Part shown: piece after piece, positions 56,311 through 64,000 of the stretch | Layout: each line of letters begins with the position of its first letter | How positions within the stretch are numbered: the first letter of the stretch is position 1 | NCBI GenBank assembly: GCA_023389195.1 | Contig: JAEWET010000015.1 | Location: 1-64,000, forward strand | Source: Aliihoeflea sp023389195 | GTDB taxonomy: Bacteria > Pseudomonadota > Alphaproteobacteria > Rhizobiales > Rhizobiaceae | Reading direction: 5' to 3' | DNA: 64,000 nt | Position numbers and translations under genes: made by a program | Notes under the pieces: model-generated | Seen by the model: only the letters and a program-made list of their open reading frames with translations | The model's database searches: none | Told to the model about the DNA's origin: nothing

Positions 56311-56440
56311 GCGCCCCCTCCACCATGCTGCGCATGGTCCCCCTCCCCCGCTTTGCGGGGGAGGATTCACGTCGCCGCCAGCGCGACGCGGGTCCTCCCC
56401 CGTTCACGGGGGAGGTGGCCCGAAGGGCCGGAGGGGGCGT
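56311..56440. repeat. Palindromic intergenic repeat, family D
   Basis: CGCCCCCTCC at the left (56312-56321) pairs with GGAGGGGGCG at the right (56430-56439). Inside are CCTCCCCCGC/GCGGGGGAGG (around 56346-56366) and CCTCCCCCGTTCACGGGGGAGG (56395-56415). Two nested hairpins inside an outer inverted repeat resemble the other families in design. Confidence 0.7.
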
Positions 56441-56464
56441 TCGACGGGATCTTCTTTAAACCAT

Positions 56465-56509
56465 ACGGAAATTTCCGTGCTCTATCCGTTGATGACACGG
56501 AAATTTCGG
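56465..56509. promoter_or_regulatory. Twin GGAAATTTCC boxes upstream of the carbonic anhydrase gene
   Basis: ACGGAAATTTCCGT (56465-56478) is a perfect 14-base palindrome. ACGGAAATTTCGG (56497-56509) repeats 11 of its bases 32 bases further on, three helical turns away on the same face. The second box ends 14 bases before the ATG. They look like binding sites for a dimeric regulator that I cannot name. Confidence 0.55.
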
Positions 56510-56523
56510 CCTAAGCCAAACCC

Positions 56524-57159
56524 ATGAGCCATCTGCCTGACAATCTCCTCACCGGCTATCGCGATTTCATGAGCGGTCGTTATGCGACCGAGAGCGAGCG
56601 CTATCGCACTTTGGCCAAGGAGGGCCAGAAGCCCGAGACGCTGGTGATCGCCTGCTGCGACAGCCGCGCCGCGCCCGAGACGATCTTCAACGCCAGCCCG
56701 GGCGAGTTGTTCGTGGTGCGCAACGTGGCGAATCTGGTGCCGCCCTACGAGCCCGACGACAAGCTGCATGCGACGTCGGCAGCGCTGGAATTCGCGGTGC
56801 AAAGCCTGAAGGTCAAGAACATCGTCGTGCTCGGCCATGGCCGCTGTGGCGGCATCTCGGCCGCGCTCAATCCGATGAGCGAACCGCTGTCGCCCGGAGA
56901 TTTCATCGGCCGCTGGATGAGCCTCGTCGCCCCCGCCGCCCAGATGGTCGCCGGCAACGACGTCATGACTGCCAGCGAACGCCAGACCGCGATGGAGCGC
57001 ATCTCGATCCGCTTCTCGCTCGCCAATCTGCGCACGTTTCCCTGCGTTGACATCCTGGAGAAGAAGGGCCGGCTGACGCTTCATGGCGCCTGGTTCGACA
57101 TTTCCTCCGGCGAGCTTTGGGCGATGGACCCCGCGACCGGCGATTTCGAGCGCCCCTGA
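56524..57159 (+). CDS. can: Beta-class carbonic anhydrase
   Basis: A 211-residue zinc enzyme interconverting CO2 and bicarbonate. Zinc ligands are C45 in CCDSRAAPE with the D46/R48 dyad, and H106 and C109 in GHGRCGG. Length is normal. No clear ribosome site precedes ATG 56524. Bicarbonate would serve PurK and other carboxylases. Confidence 0.95.
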   Translation: MSHLPDNLLTGYRDFMSGRYATESERYRTLAKEGQKPETLVIACCDSRAAPETIFNASPGELFVVRNVANLVPPYEPDDKLHATSAALEFAVQSLKVKNIVVLGHGRCGGISAALNPMSEPLSPGDFIGRWMSLVAPAAQMVAGNDVMTASERQTAMERISIRFSLANLRTFPCVDILEKKGRLTLHGAWFDISSGELWAMDPATGDFERP

Positions 57160-57165
57160 TCGGGG

Positions 57166-58422
57166 CTACTCGGCCGGCGCCGCCGGGGTGATCACGGTGC
57201 GCGCCAGCGCCGGTTCCGGATAGCGGCTCCACAGGAACCACGACAGGATCGCGAAGAAGCCCATCGCCGGGATGACGGTCGAGATGCCGATCACCGGATC
57301 GCCGACGAGCGCCGCAACCATGCCACCCACGAGCCCGCCGCCCATCTGGATGAAACCGCTCATCGAGGCGGCCGCGCCTGCCATGTGCGGGAACGGCGCC
57401 AGCGAGGCCGTCGACATGGCCGGCATGACGAAGGCGATGCCGAACGCATAGACACCGACCGGCCCCATGACGAGCAGGAAGCTCGGCTCGAAGAGATGCA
57501 GGCCGAAAGCCAGAAGCACGCTGCCGGCGCCGATGAACCACAGCCCCGGCTTGACGAGCTGGTAGGCACTGCGCGTCCCCATCAAGCGGCGCATGATGAC
57601 GGCACCGATGAAGAAGGCGCCCGACTGCATCAGCATGCCGAGGCCGAACTGGGTCGGCGTCAGCCCGACGCGGTCCATCAGGACGAAGGGCAGGATGGTG
57701 GCGAGCGTATAGAGCGCGCCGACGGAACCGCCCATGACGAGGCTCGACCACATGAAGTAGCCGCTGGTCGACAGCGAACGATACGAGCGCATGAGGGCGC
57801 GCGGCCTGACGCGCGAGGGGTCGCGCACGACCGTCTCCGTCATCGCGAACTTGACGACGAGAATGATGGTGACGCCGAAGGCCAGCATGAAGGCGAAGAT
57901 GGAGTGCCAGCCGAACAGCTCCATCGCCACGCCGCCGATGGTGGGCGCGAAGGCCGGACCGATGCCGAGGATCATGCCGATGAGGTTCATGATCCGCGCC
58001 GAGCGTTCGTTGGTGAAGAGGTCGCGCACGATGGCGCGTGAGATGGCGACACCCGCCGCCGCGCCGACACCCTGCGCGAACCGGGCGACAATCAGCAATT
58101 CGATCGTCGGTGCGAGGATCGCAGCAACGGTCGCGACAAGGTAGATGCCCATGAAGGCGATGGTGATCGGCTTGCGCCCATAACCGTCCGACAGCGGCCC
58201 GCAGACGAGCTGCGCGAAGGCGAAGCCGGCAAAATAAAGCGACAGCGTCATCTTCACCGCCGCGTCCGTCGTCCCGAACGCACGCACGATCTCGGGCATG
58301 GCGGGCGTGAACAGCGCCATCGAGATCGGCCCGATGGCGACGAGAAGCGCGCCGATGATCGAGACGCGTAACTCGCTCATGACCGGTTGGGACGCGACGG
58401 GTTGGGCGGGCTTCATGTTCAT
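57166..58422 (-). CDS. Bcr/CflA-type MFS multidrug exporter
   Basis: A 418-residue transporter with 12 hydrophobic segments. FAQLVCGPLSDGYGRKPIT is the loop 2-3 motif, RFAQGVGAAAGVAISRAIVR and IGPAFAPTIGG (motif C-like, antiporter) place it with Bcr/CflA drug:H+ antiporters. ATG 58422 overlaps the MarR stop. Its expression is probably controlled by that MarR protein. Confidence 0.92.
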   Translation of the reverse strand: MNMKPAQPVASQPVMSELRVSIIGALLVAIGPISMALFTPAMPEIVRAFGTTDAAVKMTLSLYFAGFAFAQLVCGPLSDGYGRKPITIAFMGIYLVATVAAILAPTIELLIVARFAQGVGAAAGVAISRAIVRDLFTNERSARIMNLIGMILGIGPAFAPTIGGVAMELFGWHSIFAFMLAFGVTIILVVKFAMTETVVRDPSRVRPRALMRSYRSLSTSGYFMWSSLVMGGSVGALYTLATILPFVLMDRVGLTPTQFGLGMLMQSGAFFIGAVIMRRLMGTRSAYQLVKPGLWFIGAGSVLLAFGLHLFEPSFLLVMGPVGVYAFGIAFVMPAMSTASLAPFPHMAGAAASMSGFIQMGGGLVGGMVAALVGDPVIGISTVIPAMGFFAILSWFLWSRYPEPALARTVITPAAPAE

Positions 58423-58886
58423 GCTGCCGAGCTCCGCGCCTCGATACGCGCGTCCGAAAGGTTGCAGCGCACCGTCTTCAGCACCTTGAGCATCACCGCC
58501 CATTCTTCCGGCTCGACCAATTGCGCTGCCTGCCGGCGCGCTTCGTCCGCGAAGACCTTGACCTGGTCGAGCACGGCGTCCGCCGCGTCGGTCAGCGCGA
58601 TCAGCTTGGCGCGCCGATCGGACGGATCGGGCAGCCGTTCGATCAGCCCGCGCGCTTCCAGCCGGTCGACATAGGAAGAGACGGTCATCGCCTCGACGCC
58701 GATGCGCTCCGCGAGGACGGACTGGCGAACCGTGCCGGCGCGCGCGGCCTGCGCAAGGAGGCGCACCTCGCCGGGCGTCAGCTCCATGCCGGAACCGGTG
58801 ATGCGACGGTCCATCTCGGCGCGCAGCATGCGCGCGAGGTCCGTCACCAGGAAACCGAAGGATTCGGGGTCGATCTGTCTGGGCAT
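58419..58886 (-). CDS. MarR-family transcriptional regulator
   Basis: A 155-residue winged-helix regulator. LTPGEVRLLAQAARAGTVRQ leads to the recognition region (VLAERIGVEAMTVSSYVDRL) and the wing, RLPDPSDRRAKLIALT. Genes arranged marR-MFS with overlap are usually repressor and exporter. An inverted repeat at 58890-58920 directly before its ATG is the likely operator. Confidence 0.93.
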   Translation of the reverse strand: MPRQIDPESFGFLVTDLARMLRAEMDRRITGSGMELTPGEVRLLAQAARAGTVRQSVLAERIGVEAMTVSSYVDRLEARGLIERLPDPSDRRAKLIALTDAADAVLDQVKVFADEARRQAAQLVEPEEWAVMLKVLKTVRCNLSDARIEARSSAA

Positions 58887-58889
58887 ATG

Positions 58890-58920
58890 CTAAGTAAACC
58901 TTATTATCTGGTCTACTTAG
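58890..58920. promoter_or_regulatory. Candidate MarR operator
   Basis: CTAAGTAAACC (58890-58900) and GGTCTACTTAG (58910-58920) are inverted copies with 10 of 11 matches and a 9-base AT-rich spacer. The site lies 3 bases upstream of marR and between it and the divergent peptidase gene. The half-site spacing suits a MarR dimer. Confidence 0.65.
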
Positions 58921-59011
58921 TATTTGTGCGTCGCAGCGTCAAGCGATGCCGGTTGCGGCGCGCGGACGAGGTGCCTAAATGACGATGACGCCATTTCGCC
59001 CGAGGATTTTC

Positions 59012-61042
59012 ATGACCATCGATCTTGCCCGCCACCCGCTCACACATTGGACGGGTCCGCTCGGCCTGCCCGCCTTCGAGACGATTACCGATGCCGATTT
59101 CGGGCCTGTCTTCGACGCGGCGCTGACCGCGCACCAGGCGGAAATCGACGCGATCGCGAACAATCCCGCGACGCCGACGGTCGAGAACGTGCTCGCGCCG
59201 CTGGAGCTCGCCGGCGAAGCGCTCGGCCGCGTCTCGGCGATCTTCTGGTGCAAGGCCGGCGCCGACACCAACCCGCAGATCCAGGCGATGGAGCGCGAGA
59301 TTTCGCCGAAGATGGCGCGGCACTTTTCCGCGATCCACATGAACGCGGCGCTGTTCGCCCGCATCGACGCGCTTTACGCCCGGCGCGACACGCTCGGTCT
59401 CGACGCCGAGACGCTGCGCGTTCTCGAAAAGACCTGGAAGCGCTTCGTCAAATCCGGCGCGAAGTTGGACGAAGTGTCGAAGACCCGGCTCGGTGCGATC
59501 AACGAGGAACTGGCCTCGCTCGGCGCCGCGTTCGGCCAGAACGTGCTTGCCGACGAGGCGGGCTGGGTGCTCTTCATCGACGAAGCCGACCTCGAGGGCC
59601 TGCCTGACTTCGTGCGTGATGCGATGGCCGAAGCCGCCGCCTCGCGCGGTCAGGAGGGGCGCTATGCGGTGACGCTCTCACGCTCCATCTACGAGCCCTT
59701 CACCACCTATTCGACGCGCCGCGATCTGCGCGAGGAGGCCTGGCGCGGCTTCACCTCGCGCGGCGAGAAATCGAATGCAGACCTCGTGGCCAAGACGCTG
59801 GCCCTGCGCGCCGAAAAGGCGAAGCTGCTCGGCTATGAAAGCTATGCCGCACTTAAGCTCGACGACACGATGGCCAAGACGCCCGAAGCGGTTCTCGGGC
59901 TTCTGGAGCCGGTTTGGGAAAAGGCCCGCGCCCGCGCGGCCGACGACCAGCGCGAACTCGAACGCCTTGCGCGCGAGGCCGGCGCGAACGAGCCCTTCGC
60001 CGCCTGGGACTGGCGCCACTATGCCGAAAGGCTGCGCGCCGAGCGCTACGCCTTCGACGAGGCGGAACTGAAGCCCTACCTCCAGCTCGACCGCATCATC
60101 GAGGCCTCCTTCGACGTCGCGACGCGTCTTTTCGGCGTGACATTCGAGGAGAAGACCGGCATCGCCGCCTGGCATCCGGACGTGCGCGTCTTCGAGGTGA
60201 AAAACCCGGACGGCTCGCACCGCGCGACCTTCCTCGCCGACTATTTCAATCGGCCTTCGAAGCGCTCGGGCGCGTGGATGAGCAGCCTGCAGTCGGGCTT
60301 CGACCTCGGCGACGGTCAGCCGCCGATCATCTACAACGTCATGAACTTCGCCAGGCCGCCGAAGGGCGAGCCGGCGCTGCTCTCCATGGACGAGGCGCGC
60401 ACGCTCTTCCACGAGTTCGGCCACGCGCTGCACGGCATGCTGACCGAAGTCACATGGCCGTCGGTGTCGGGAACGTCGGTCTCGCGCGACTTCGTCGAAC
60501 TGCCGTCGCAGCTCTACGAGCACTGGCTGACCGTGCCGGAAATTCTGAAGGCGCACGCGGTCCACTACCGCACCGGCGAGCCGCTGCCGCAGGACCTGCT
60601 CAACAAGATGCTGGCAGCGAAGAATTTCGGCCAGGGTTTTGCGACGGTGGAATTCACCGCCTCCGCCCTGGTCGACATGGCGTATCACGCCAAGGCCGAC
60701 GCACCCGCCGACCCTGCGGCGTTCGAGGCGGAAACGCTGAAGCGGCTCGACATGCCCGCCGCCATCGCCATGCGCCACCGGACGCCGCACTTCCTGCACG
60801 TCTTCTCCGGCGACGGCTACTCGGCCGGCTACTATTCCTACATGTGGTCGGAAGTGCTCGACGCCGACGCCTTCGCGGCCTTCGAGGAGACCGGCGACGC
60901 GTTCAACGGAGCGATGGCCGAGAAGCTGAAGACGAACATTTATGCGGCCGGCGGGTCGAAGGACCCGGAGGAACTTTACCTCGCATTCCGCGGCAGGATG
61001 CCGACGGCGGAAGCGATGATGGCGAAGCGGGGACTGGTGTAA
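59012..61042 (+). CDS. M3-family oligopeptidase (Dcp/PrlC-like)
   Basis: A 676-residue zinc peptidase. HEFGH at 467-471 is the metal motif and DFVELPSQ holds the third ligand. FNRPSKRSGAWM precedes it and HFLHVFSGDGYSAGYYSYMW closes the catalytic domain; these match peptidyl-dipeptidase Dcp/oligopeptidase A. No signal peptide, so it acts in the cytoplasm on short peptides. ATG 59012 follows GAGG; the frame is open 11 codons upstream. Confidence 0.93.
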   Translation: MTIDLARHPLTHWTGPLGLPAFETITDADFGPVFDAALTAHQAEIDAIANNPATPTVENVLAPLELAGEALGRVSAIFWCKAGADTNPQIQAMEREISPKMARHFSAIHMNAALFARIDALYARRDTLGLDAETLRVLEKTWKRFVKSGAKLDEVSKTRLGAINEELASLGAAFGQNVLADEAGWVLFIDEADLEGLPDFVRDAMAEAAASRGQEGRYAVTLSRSIYEPFTTYSTRRDLREEAWRGFTSRGEKSNADLVAKTLALRAEKAKLLGYESYAALKLDDTMAKTPEAVLGLLEPVWEKARARAADDQRELERLAREAGANEPFAAWDWRHYAERLRAERYAFDEAELKPYLQLDRIIEASFDVATRLFGVTFEEKTGIAAWHPDVRVFEVKNPDGSHRATFLADYFNRPSKRSGAWMSSLQSGFDLGDGQPPIIYNVMNFARPPKGEPALLSMDEARTLFHEFGHALHGMLTEVTWPSVSGTSVSRDFVELPSQLYEHWLTVPEILKAHAVHYRTGEPLPQDLLNKMLAAKNFGQGFATVEFTASALVDMAYHAKADAPADPAAFEAETLKRLDMPAAIAMRHRTPHFLHVFSGDGYSAGYYSYMWSEVLDADAFAAFEETGDAFNGAMAEKLKTNIYAAGGSKDPEELYLAFRGRMPTAEAMMAKRGLV

Positions 61043-61082
61043 ATAGGGTCAAGTGAAGCGAGCTGTGGGCTCGGAGTTTTTT

Positions 61083-61240
61083 TGTCGAGACCCCCACCCT
61101 TTATCCCTCCCCACAAGGGGGAGGGAGGGCATCCACGCTGCGACACGCCCATCCGCTTGGAGCTTCATTGATCGGGGAATTACGACGCTGACGACCTCCC
61201 TCCCTCTTGTGGGGAGGGATAAAGGGTGGGGGTCTCGACA
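61083..61240. repeat. Palindromic intergenic repeat, family C, copy 2
   Basis: A 35-base perfect inverted repeat (61083-61117 and 61206-61240). Its central 28 bases are identical to the arms of the copy at 46734-46877. The centre differs. Like copy 1 it occupies the gap between convergent genes, here the M3 peptidase and lpdA. Confidence 0.93.
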
Positions 61241-61262
61241 GAAGAGCGGCGCAGCCTCCGTC

Positions 61263-62669
61263 TCACATATGGATCGGCTTGAAGAACGTCGCCAACGCCG
61301 CTTCCTTGACCGCTTCCGACATGGTCGGGTGCGCATGGCATGTCCGCGCAAGATCCTCCGACGAGCCGCCGAATTCCATCAGCACCGCCGCCTCGTGGAT
61401 CATTTCGCCGGCGCCGAAGCCGACGATGTGGACGCCGAGCACGCGGTCGGTGGACGCATCGGCCAGCACCTTCACGAATCCATCCGTCTGCTGCATGGCG
61501 CGCGCGCGGCCATTGGCGGAGAAGGGGAACTTGCCGGCCTTGTAGGTGATGCCGGCCTTCTTCAGCTCTTCTTCCGTCTTGCCGACGGAGGCGACCTCGG
61601 GGCTCGTGTAGACGACGCTCGGGATGACGTCGTAGTTCACGTGACCGGCCTGGCCGGCGATGATCTCGGCGACCGCCACGCCTTCGTCCTCGCCCTTGTG
61701 GGCGAGCATGGGCCCGCGAATGACGTCGCCGATGGCGTAAATGCCGGGGACGGAGGTCTGGAAATGGTCATCCACTGCGACACGGCCCCGCTCGTCGAGC
61801 GCGACGCCGGCTGCTTCGATTCCAAGCCCGTCGACATAGGGCCGGCGGCCGGTCGCGACCAGCACGACGTCAGCGTCGAGGGTCTCGGCATCGCCGCCCT
61901 TCACCGGCTCGAAGGTGACCTTCGCGCCATTGCCGGCCGTAGCCACACCGGTGACCTTGGCGCCGAGCTTGAAGTCGAGCCCCTGCTTGGCGAGGAGCTT
62001 CTGGAACTGCTTGGCGACTTCGCCGTCCATGCCGCCGAGGATCGTGTCGAGATATTCGACGACCGTGACTTTGGCGCCGAGGCGCGACCAGACCGAGCCG
62101 AGTTCGAGCCCGATGACGCCGCCGCCGACGACGACGAGCGTGCCCGGCACCTTTTCGAGTGCCAGCGCGCCGGTGGACGAGACGATGATTTTCTCGTCGA
62201 ACTTGACGTCGACGCCCGGAATGCCGGCGACGTCGGAGCCGGTGGCGATGACGATGTTCTTCGCCTCGATCTCCTTTTCCGCGCCGTCATCGCCGGTGAC
62301 GGACAGCTTGCCCTGCCCGACCACCTTGCCGGTGCCGCGCAGCCAGTCGATCTTGTTCTTCTTGACGAGGAATTCGAGGCCCTTGACGTTGGCGTCGACG
62401 GTCGCCTGCCGATGGCCGAGCATCTTGGCGAGGTCGAGTTTCGGCTTGCCGACATCGATGCCGAGCGCGGCGAACGAATGGCCGGCCTCGGCGAACATTT
62501 CGGAGGCGTGCAGCAGCGCCTTCGACGGGATGCAGCCGATATTGATGCAGGTGCCGCCGGGCGTGGCGCGCTTTTCGACGAGCCCGACCTTGAGCCCGAG
62601 CTGCGCCGCCTTGATGGCGCACACATAGCCGCCCGGCCCCGCGCCGATCACCACAACATCATAGCTCAT
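61263..62669 (-). CDS. lpdA: Dihydrolipoyl dehydrogenase (E3)
   Basis: A 468-residue flavoprotein. GAGPGGYVCAIKAAQLG is the FAD motif, the redox disulfide is C40/C45 in GGTCINIGCIPSK, GGGVIGLELGSVWSRLG binds NAD, and HAHPTMSEAVKEAAL near the end carries the active-site His-Glu pair. The gene is 24 bases downstream of an SDR gene; in Rhizobiales this pair usually closes the sucAB (2-oxoglutarate dehydrogenase) cluster, which is not in the window. Confidence 0.96.
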   Translation of the reverse strand: MSYDVVVIGAGPGGYVCAIKAAQLGLKVGLVEKRATPGGTCINIGCIPSKALLHASEMFAEAGHSFAALGIDVGKPKLDLAKMLGHRQATVDANVKGLEFLVKKNKIDWLRGTGKVVGQGKLSVTGDDGAEKEIEAKNIVIATGSDVAGIPGVDVKFDEKIIVSSTGALALEKVPGTLVVVGGGVIGLELGSVWSRLGAKVTVVEYLDTILGGMDGEVAKQFQKLLAKQGLDFKLGAKVTGVATAGNGAKVTFEPVKGGDAETLDADVVLVATGRRPYVDGLGIEAAGVALDERGRVAVDDHFQTSVPGIYAIGDVIRGPMLAHKGEDEGVAVAEIIAGQAGHVNYDVIPSVVYTSPEVASVGKTEEELKKAGITYKAGKFPFSANGRARAMQQTDGFVKVLADASTDRVLGVHIVGFGAGEMIHEAAVLMEFGGSSEDLARTCHAHPTMSEAVKEAALATFFKPIHM

Positions 62670-62693
62670 TGATCCGTCCTTCCTGATGATATG

Positions 62694-63440
62694 TTAGCGC
62701 CCGCCGCCGACGTCGAGCAGCGCGCCTGTCGTGTAGGATGCCTCGTCGGACAACAGCCACAAAATGGCTTTCGCCACCTCGTCGGCCGTGCCTTCGCGCA
62801 GCATGGGGACCATGCCTCGAACGCGCGCGACACGGTCGGGCTGGCCGCCCGAGGCATGGATTTCAGTGTCGATGATGCCGGGCCGCACCGCATTGACGCG
62901 AATGCCCTCGGCCGCGACTTCGCGGGCAAGGCCGAGCGTGAACGTGTCGATCGCGGCCTTCGAGGCGGCGTAGTCGACATATTCTGCCGGGCTGCCGAGT
63001 TTTGCGGCCACCGACGAGACGTTGACGATGGCACCGCCCGCGCCGCCGTGGAGCGTGGAGAGGCGCTTCACGGCTTCCCCCGCGCAGAGCATGGGACCGA
63101 CGATGTTGGTGCGCATCATGCGCGTCAGCCGTGCCTCGTCCATCTCGTCGACGCGCGACTTGGCATCGACCACGCCGGCATTGTTGACGAGGCCGGCAAG
63201 TTTTCCGCGTGCGTCGGCAGCATTGAAGATCATGGCTATGCCGGCAGCGGTAGACGCGTCGGCCTGCACCGCGAAGGCGCGTCCACCGGCGGATTCGATG
63301 TCGGCGACGACGGAGGCGGCGGCTTGCGTGTTGGAGACGTAGTTGACGAGGACGTCATAACCGGCCGCGCCGGCAAGCCGGGCGGTTGCCGCGCCGATGC
63401 CGCGTGAGGCGCCTGTGATGATGAGGATGCGGGGGGTCAT
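62694..63440 (-). CDS. SDR-family oxidoreductase upstream of lpdA
   Basis: A 248-residue classical SDR with TGASRGIGAATARL at 9-22, NNAG near 85, Ser in NVSSVAA, and Y-x3-K in YAASKAA. It is likely co-transcribed with lpdA. NADP preference is suggested by the Arg after the glycine motif. Substrate unknown. Confidence 0.9.
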   Translation of the reverse strand: MTPRILIITGASRGIGAATARLAGAAGYDVLVNYVSNTQAAASVVADIESAGGRAFAVQADASTAAGIAMIFNAADARGKLAGLVNNAGVVDAKSRVDEMDEARLTRMMRTNIVGPMLCAGEAVKRLSTLHGGAGGAIVNVSSVAAKLGSPAEYVDYAASKAAIDTFTLGLAREVAAEGIRVNAVRPGIIDTEIHASGGQPDRVARVRGMVPMLREGTADEVAKAILWLLSDEASYTTGALLDVGGGR

Positions 63441-63466
63441 CGCAGATTCTCCGGGAGCGTGGCAGC

Positions 63467-63615
63467 ACTCCCCTCCGCCCTGCCGGGCATCTCCCCCTCA
63501 AGGGGGGAGATTAGTCTCGTCCTCGCCGCGCATGATCTCCCCCCTTGAGGGGGGTCCGAAGGACGGGCCGAGACCCGTGGCTCGGGCCAGGGCGGCCGGC
63601 AGGCCAGAGGGGGGT
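63467..63615. repeat. Palindromic intergenic repeat, family A, copy 2 (interrupted)
   Basis: The left arm (63467-63513) matches the 6749 element closely, including GCCGGGCATCTCCCCCTCAA. The right arm starts the same way (TGATCTCCCCCCTTGAGG, 63533-63550) but then diverges into about 40 bases with their own short hairpin (GTCC GAA GGAC) before ending in AGAGGGGGGT. Confidence 0.8.
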
Positions 63616-63639
63616 GTGACGGAGCGAATGAATGTCCGC

Positions 63640-64000
63640 TCATCTCCCCCTCCCCAAAGGCGCATTGAACGCCCAGACATGGCCGAACGGATCGCGCAAT
63701 TTCGCATAGCGCGCGCCCCAGAACACGTCGGCCGGCGCCATCACCACATCCGCACCCGCCTCCGCGGCCCGCGCGAACGCCGCGTCAACCTTCTCCGGCG
63801 TCGACAAATTGACCGAGACCGTCATGCTGGCGCCGCCGCGGGTGTCCGGTCCCATCACGTCGCCGCCGAACTCGGGGAATTCGTCATGCAGCATGACCTC
63901 GGAGCCGAACAAAGCAAGGTTGGCGTGCAGGATGCGCGTCCCATCGTCGGCCATCTGCTCGTAGGTCTCGACCGCCTCGAAGGCGGTCTCGTACCAGGCG
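63640..64000 (-). CDS. VOC-family (PhnB-like) protein, 5' end cut by window
   Basis: The frame continues past the right edge; about 119 C-terminal residues are visible, with AWYETAFEAVETYEQMADDG upstream, then LFGSEVMLHDEFPEFGG, and LRDPFGHVWAFNAP at the end. This is the PhnB/YdhR type of glyoxalase-fold protein, often labelled 3-demethylubiquinone methyltransferase-like. Substrate unknown. Confidence 0.85.
   Translation of the reverse strand, partial: AWYETAFEAVETYEQMADDGTRILHANLALFGSEVMLHDEFPEFGGDVMGPDTRGGASMTVSVNLSTPEKVDAAFARAAEAGADVVMAPADVFWGARYAKLRDPFGHVWAFNAPLGRGR

Overview
The window is chromosomal DNA of an alphaproteobacterium of the order Hyphomicrobiales (Rhizobiales), most like the Mesorhizobium/Phyllobacteriaceae side of the order. 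The clues are high G+C (39 of 60 bases counted at 11821-11880), lineage-typical proteins (CarD, an RpoH2-type sigma factor, TrcR/DUF1013, GapR/DUF2312, DUF1192, DUF6481, BA14K, DUF1036, DUF1244, DUF4164) and the tkt-gap-pgk cluster followed by DUF4164-zapA. This placement is inference from gene content; no rRNA gene is present. I saw no tRNA, rRNA, CRISPR array, integrase or transposase.

Layout. 1-2.7 kb: end of an S4 RNA-binding protein, 7Fe ferredoxin fdxA, carD, and rpoH2 behind a textbook EcfG-type stress promoter. 2.7-8.1 kb: a periplasmic M48 protease and a thiamine ABC transporter (thiB, thiP, thiQ) on the minus strand under a TPP riboswitch, with a large palindromic repeat inside the operon. 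8.2-12.3 kb: class I aldolase, an SGNH hydrolase, a 53-residue membrane protein and propionyl-CoA synthetase. 12.4-14.4 kb: an AT-rich two-gene cassette, an HD-domain nucleotidohydrolase with a frame break at an A7 run plus a YwgA-like protein; this is the most foreign-looking part of the window. 14.9-26 kb: housekeeping and envelope genes (SDR, WYL regulator, TM2 protein, TrcR, DUF808, L,D-transpeptidase, SH3 and BA14K proteins, quinone oxidoreductase, MFS transporter with ArsR regulator). 26-31.8 kb: two YdcH-like proteins, purE-purK, an interposed MDR oxidoreductase, rpmJ, a TPR protein and a lipase-like hydrolase. 31.9-36.3 kb: PAS-PAS-GGDEF-EAL protein, GapR, DUF1244, N-formylglutamate amidohydrolase, DUF1036. 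36.3-44.2 kb: central carbon block pykA, pgk, a K+/H+ antiporter, gap, tkt. 44.4-45.8 kb: DUF4164-zapA, then a ccdAB toxin-antitoxin pair abutting zapA. 45.8-64 kb: homocysteine methyltransferase, ABC-F protein with thiamine pyrophosphokinase, CoxE-like protein, ppa, nicotinamidase, M20 amidohydrolase/pyridoxal kinase/DUF429 chain, beta-carbonic anhydrase, Bcr-type MFS exporter with MarR regulator, M3 oligopeptidase, lpdA with its SDR neighbour, and a VOC protein cut by the right edge.

Themes. Cofactor supply recurs: thiamine uptake and TPP synthesis feed TPP-dependent transketolase; pyridoxal kinase and nicotinamidase serve B6 and NAD salvage. Glycolysis/Calvin-type enzymes (fba, pykA, pgk, gap, tkt) are spread over 36 kb. 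Intergenic DNA carries at least three families of palindromic repeats, one of which occupies the space between convergent genes in both of its copies. The least-explained signals are the HD/YwgA-like cassette with its A7 frame break, the palindrome inside the thi operon, and twin palindromic boxes upstream of the carbonic anhydrase gene.
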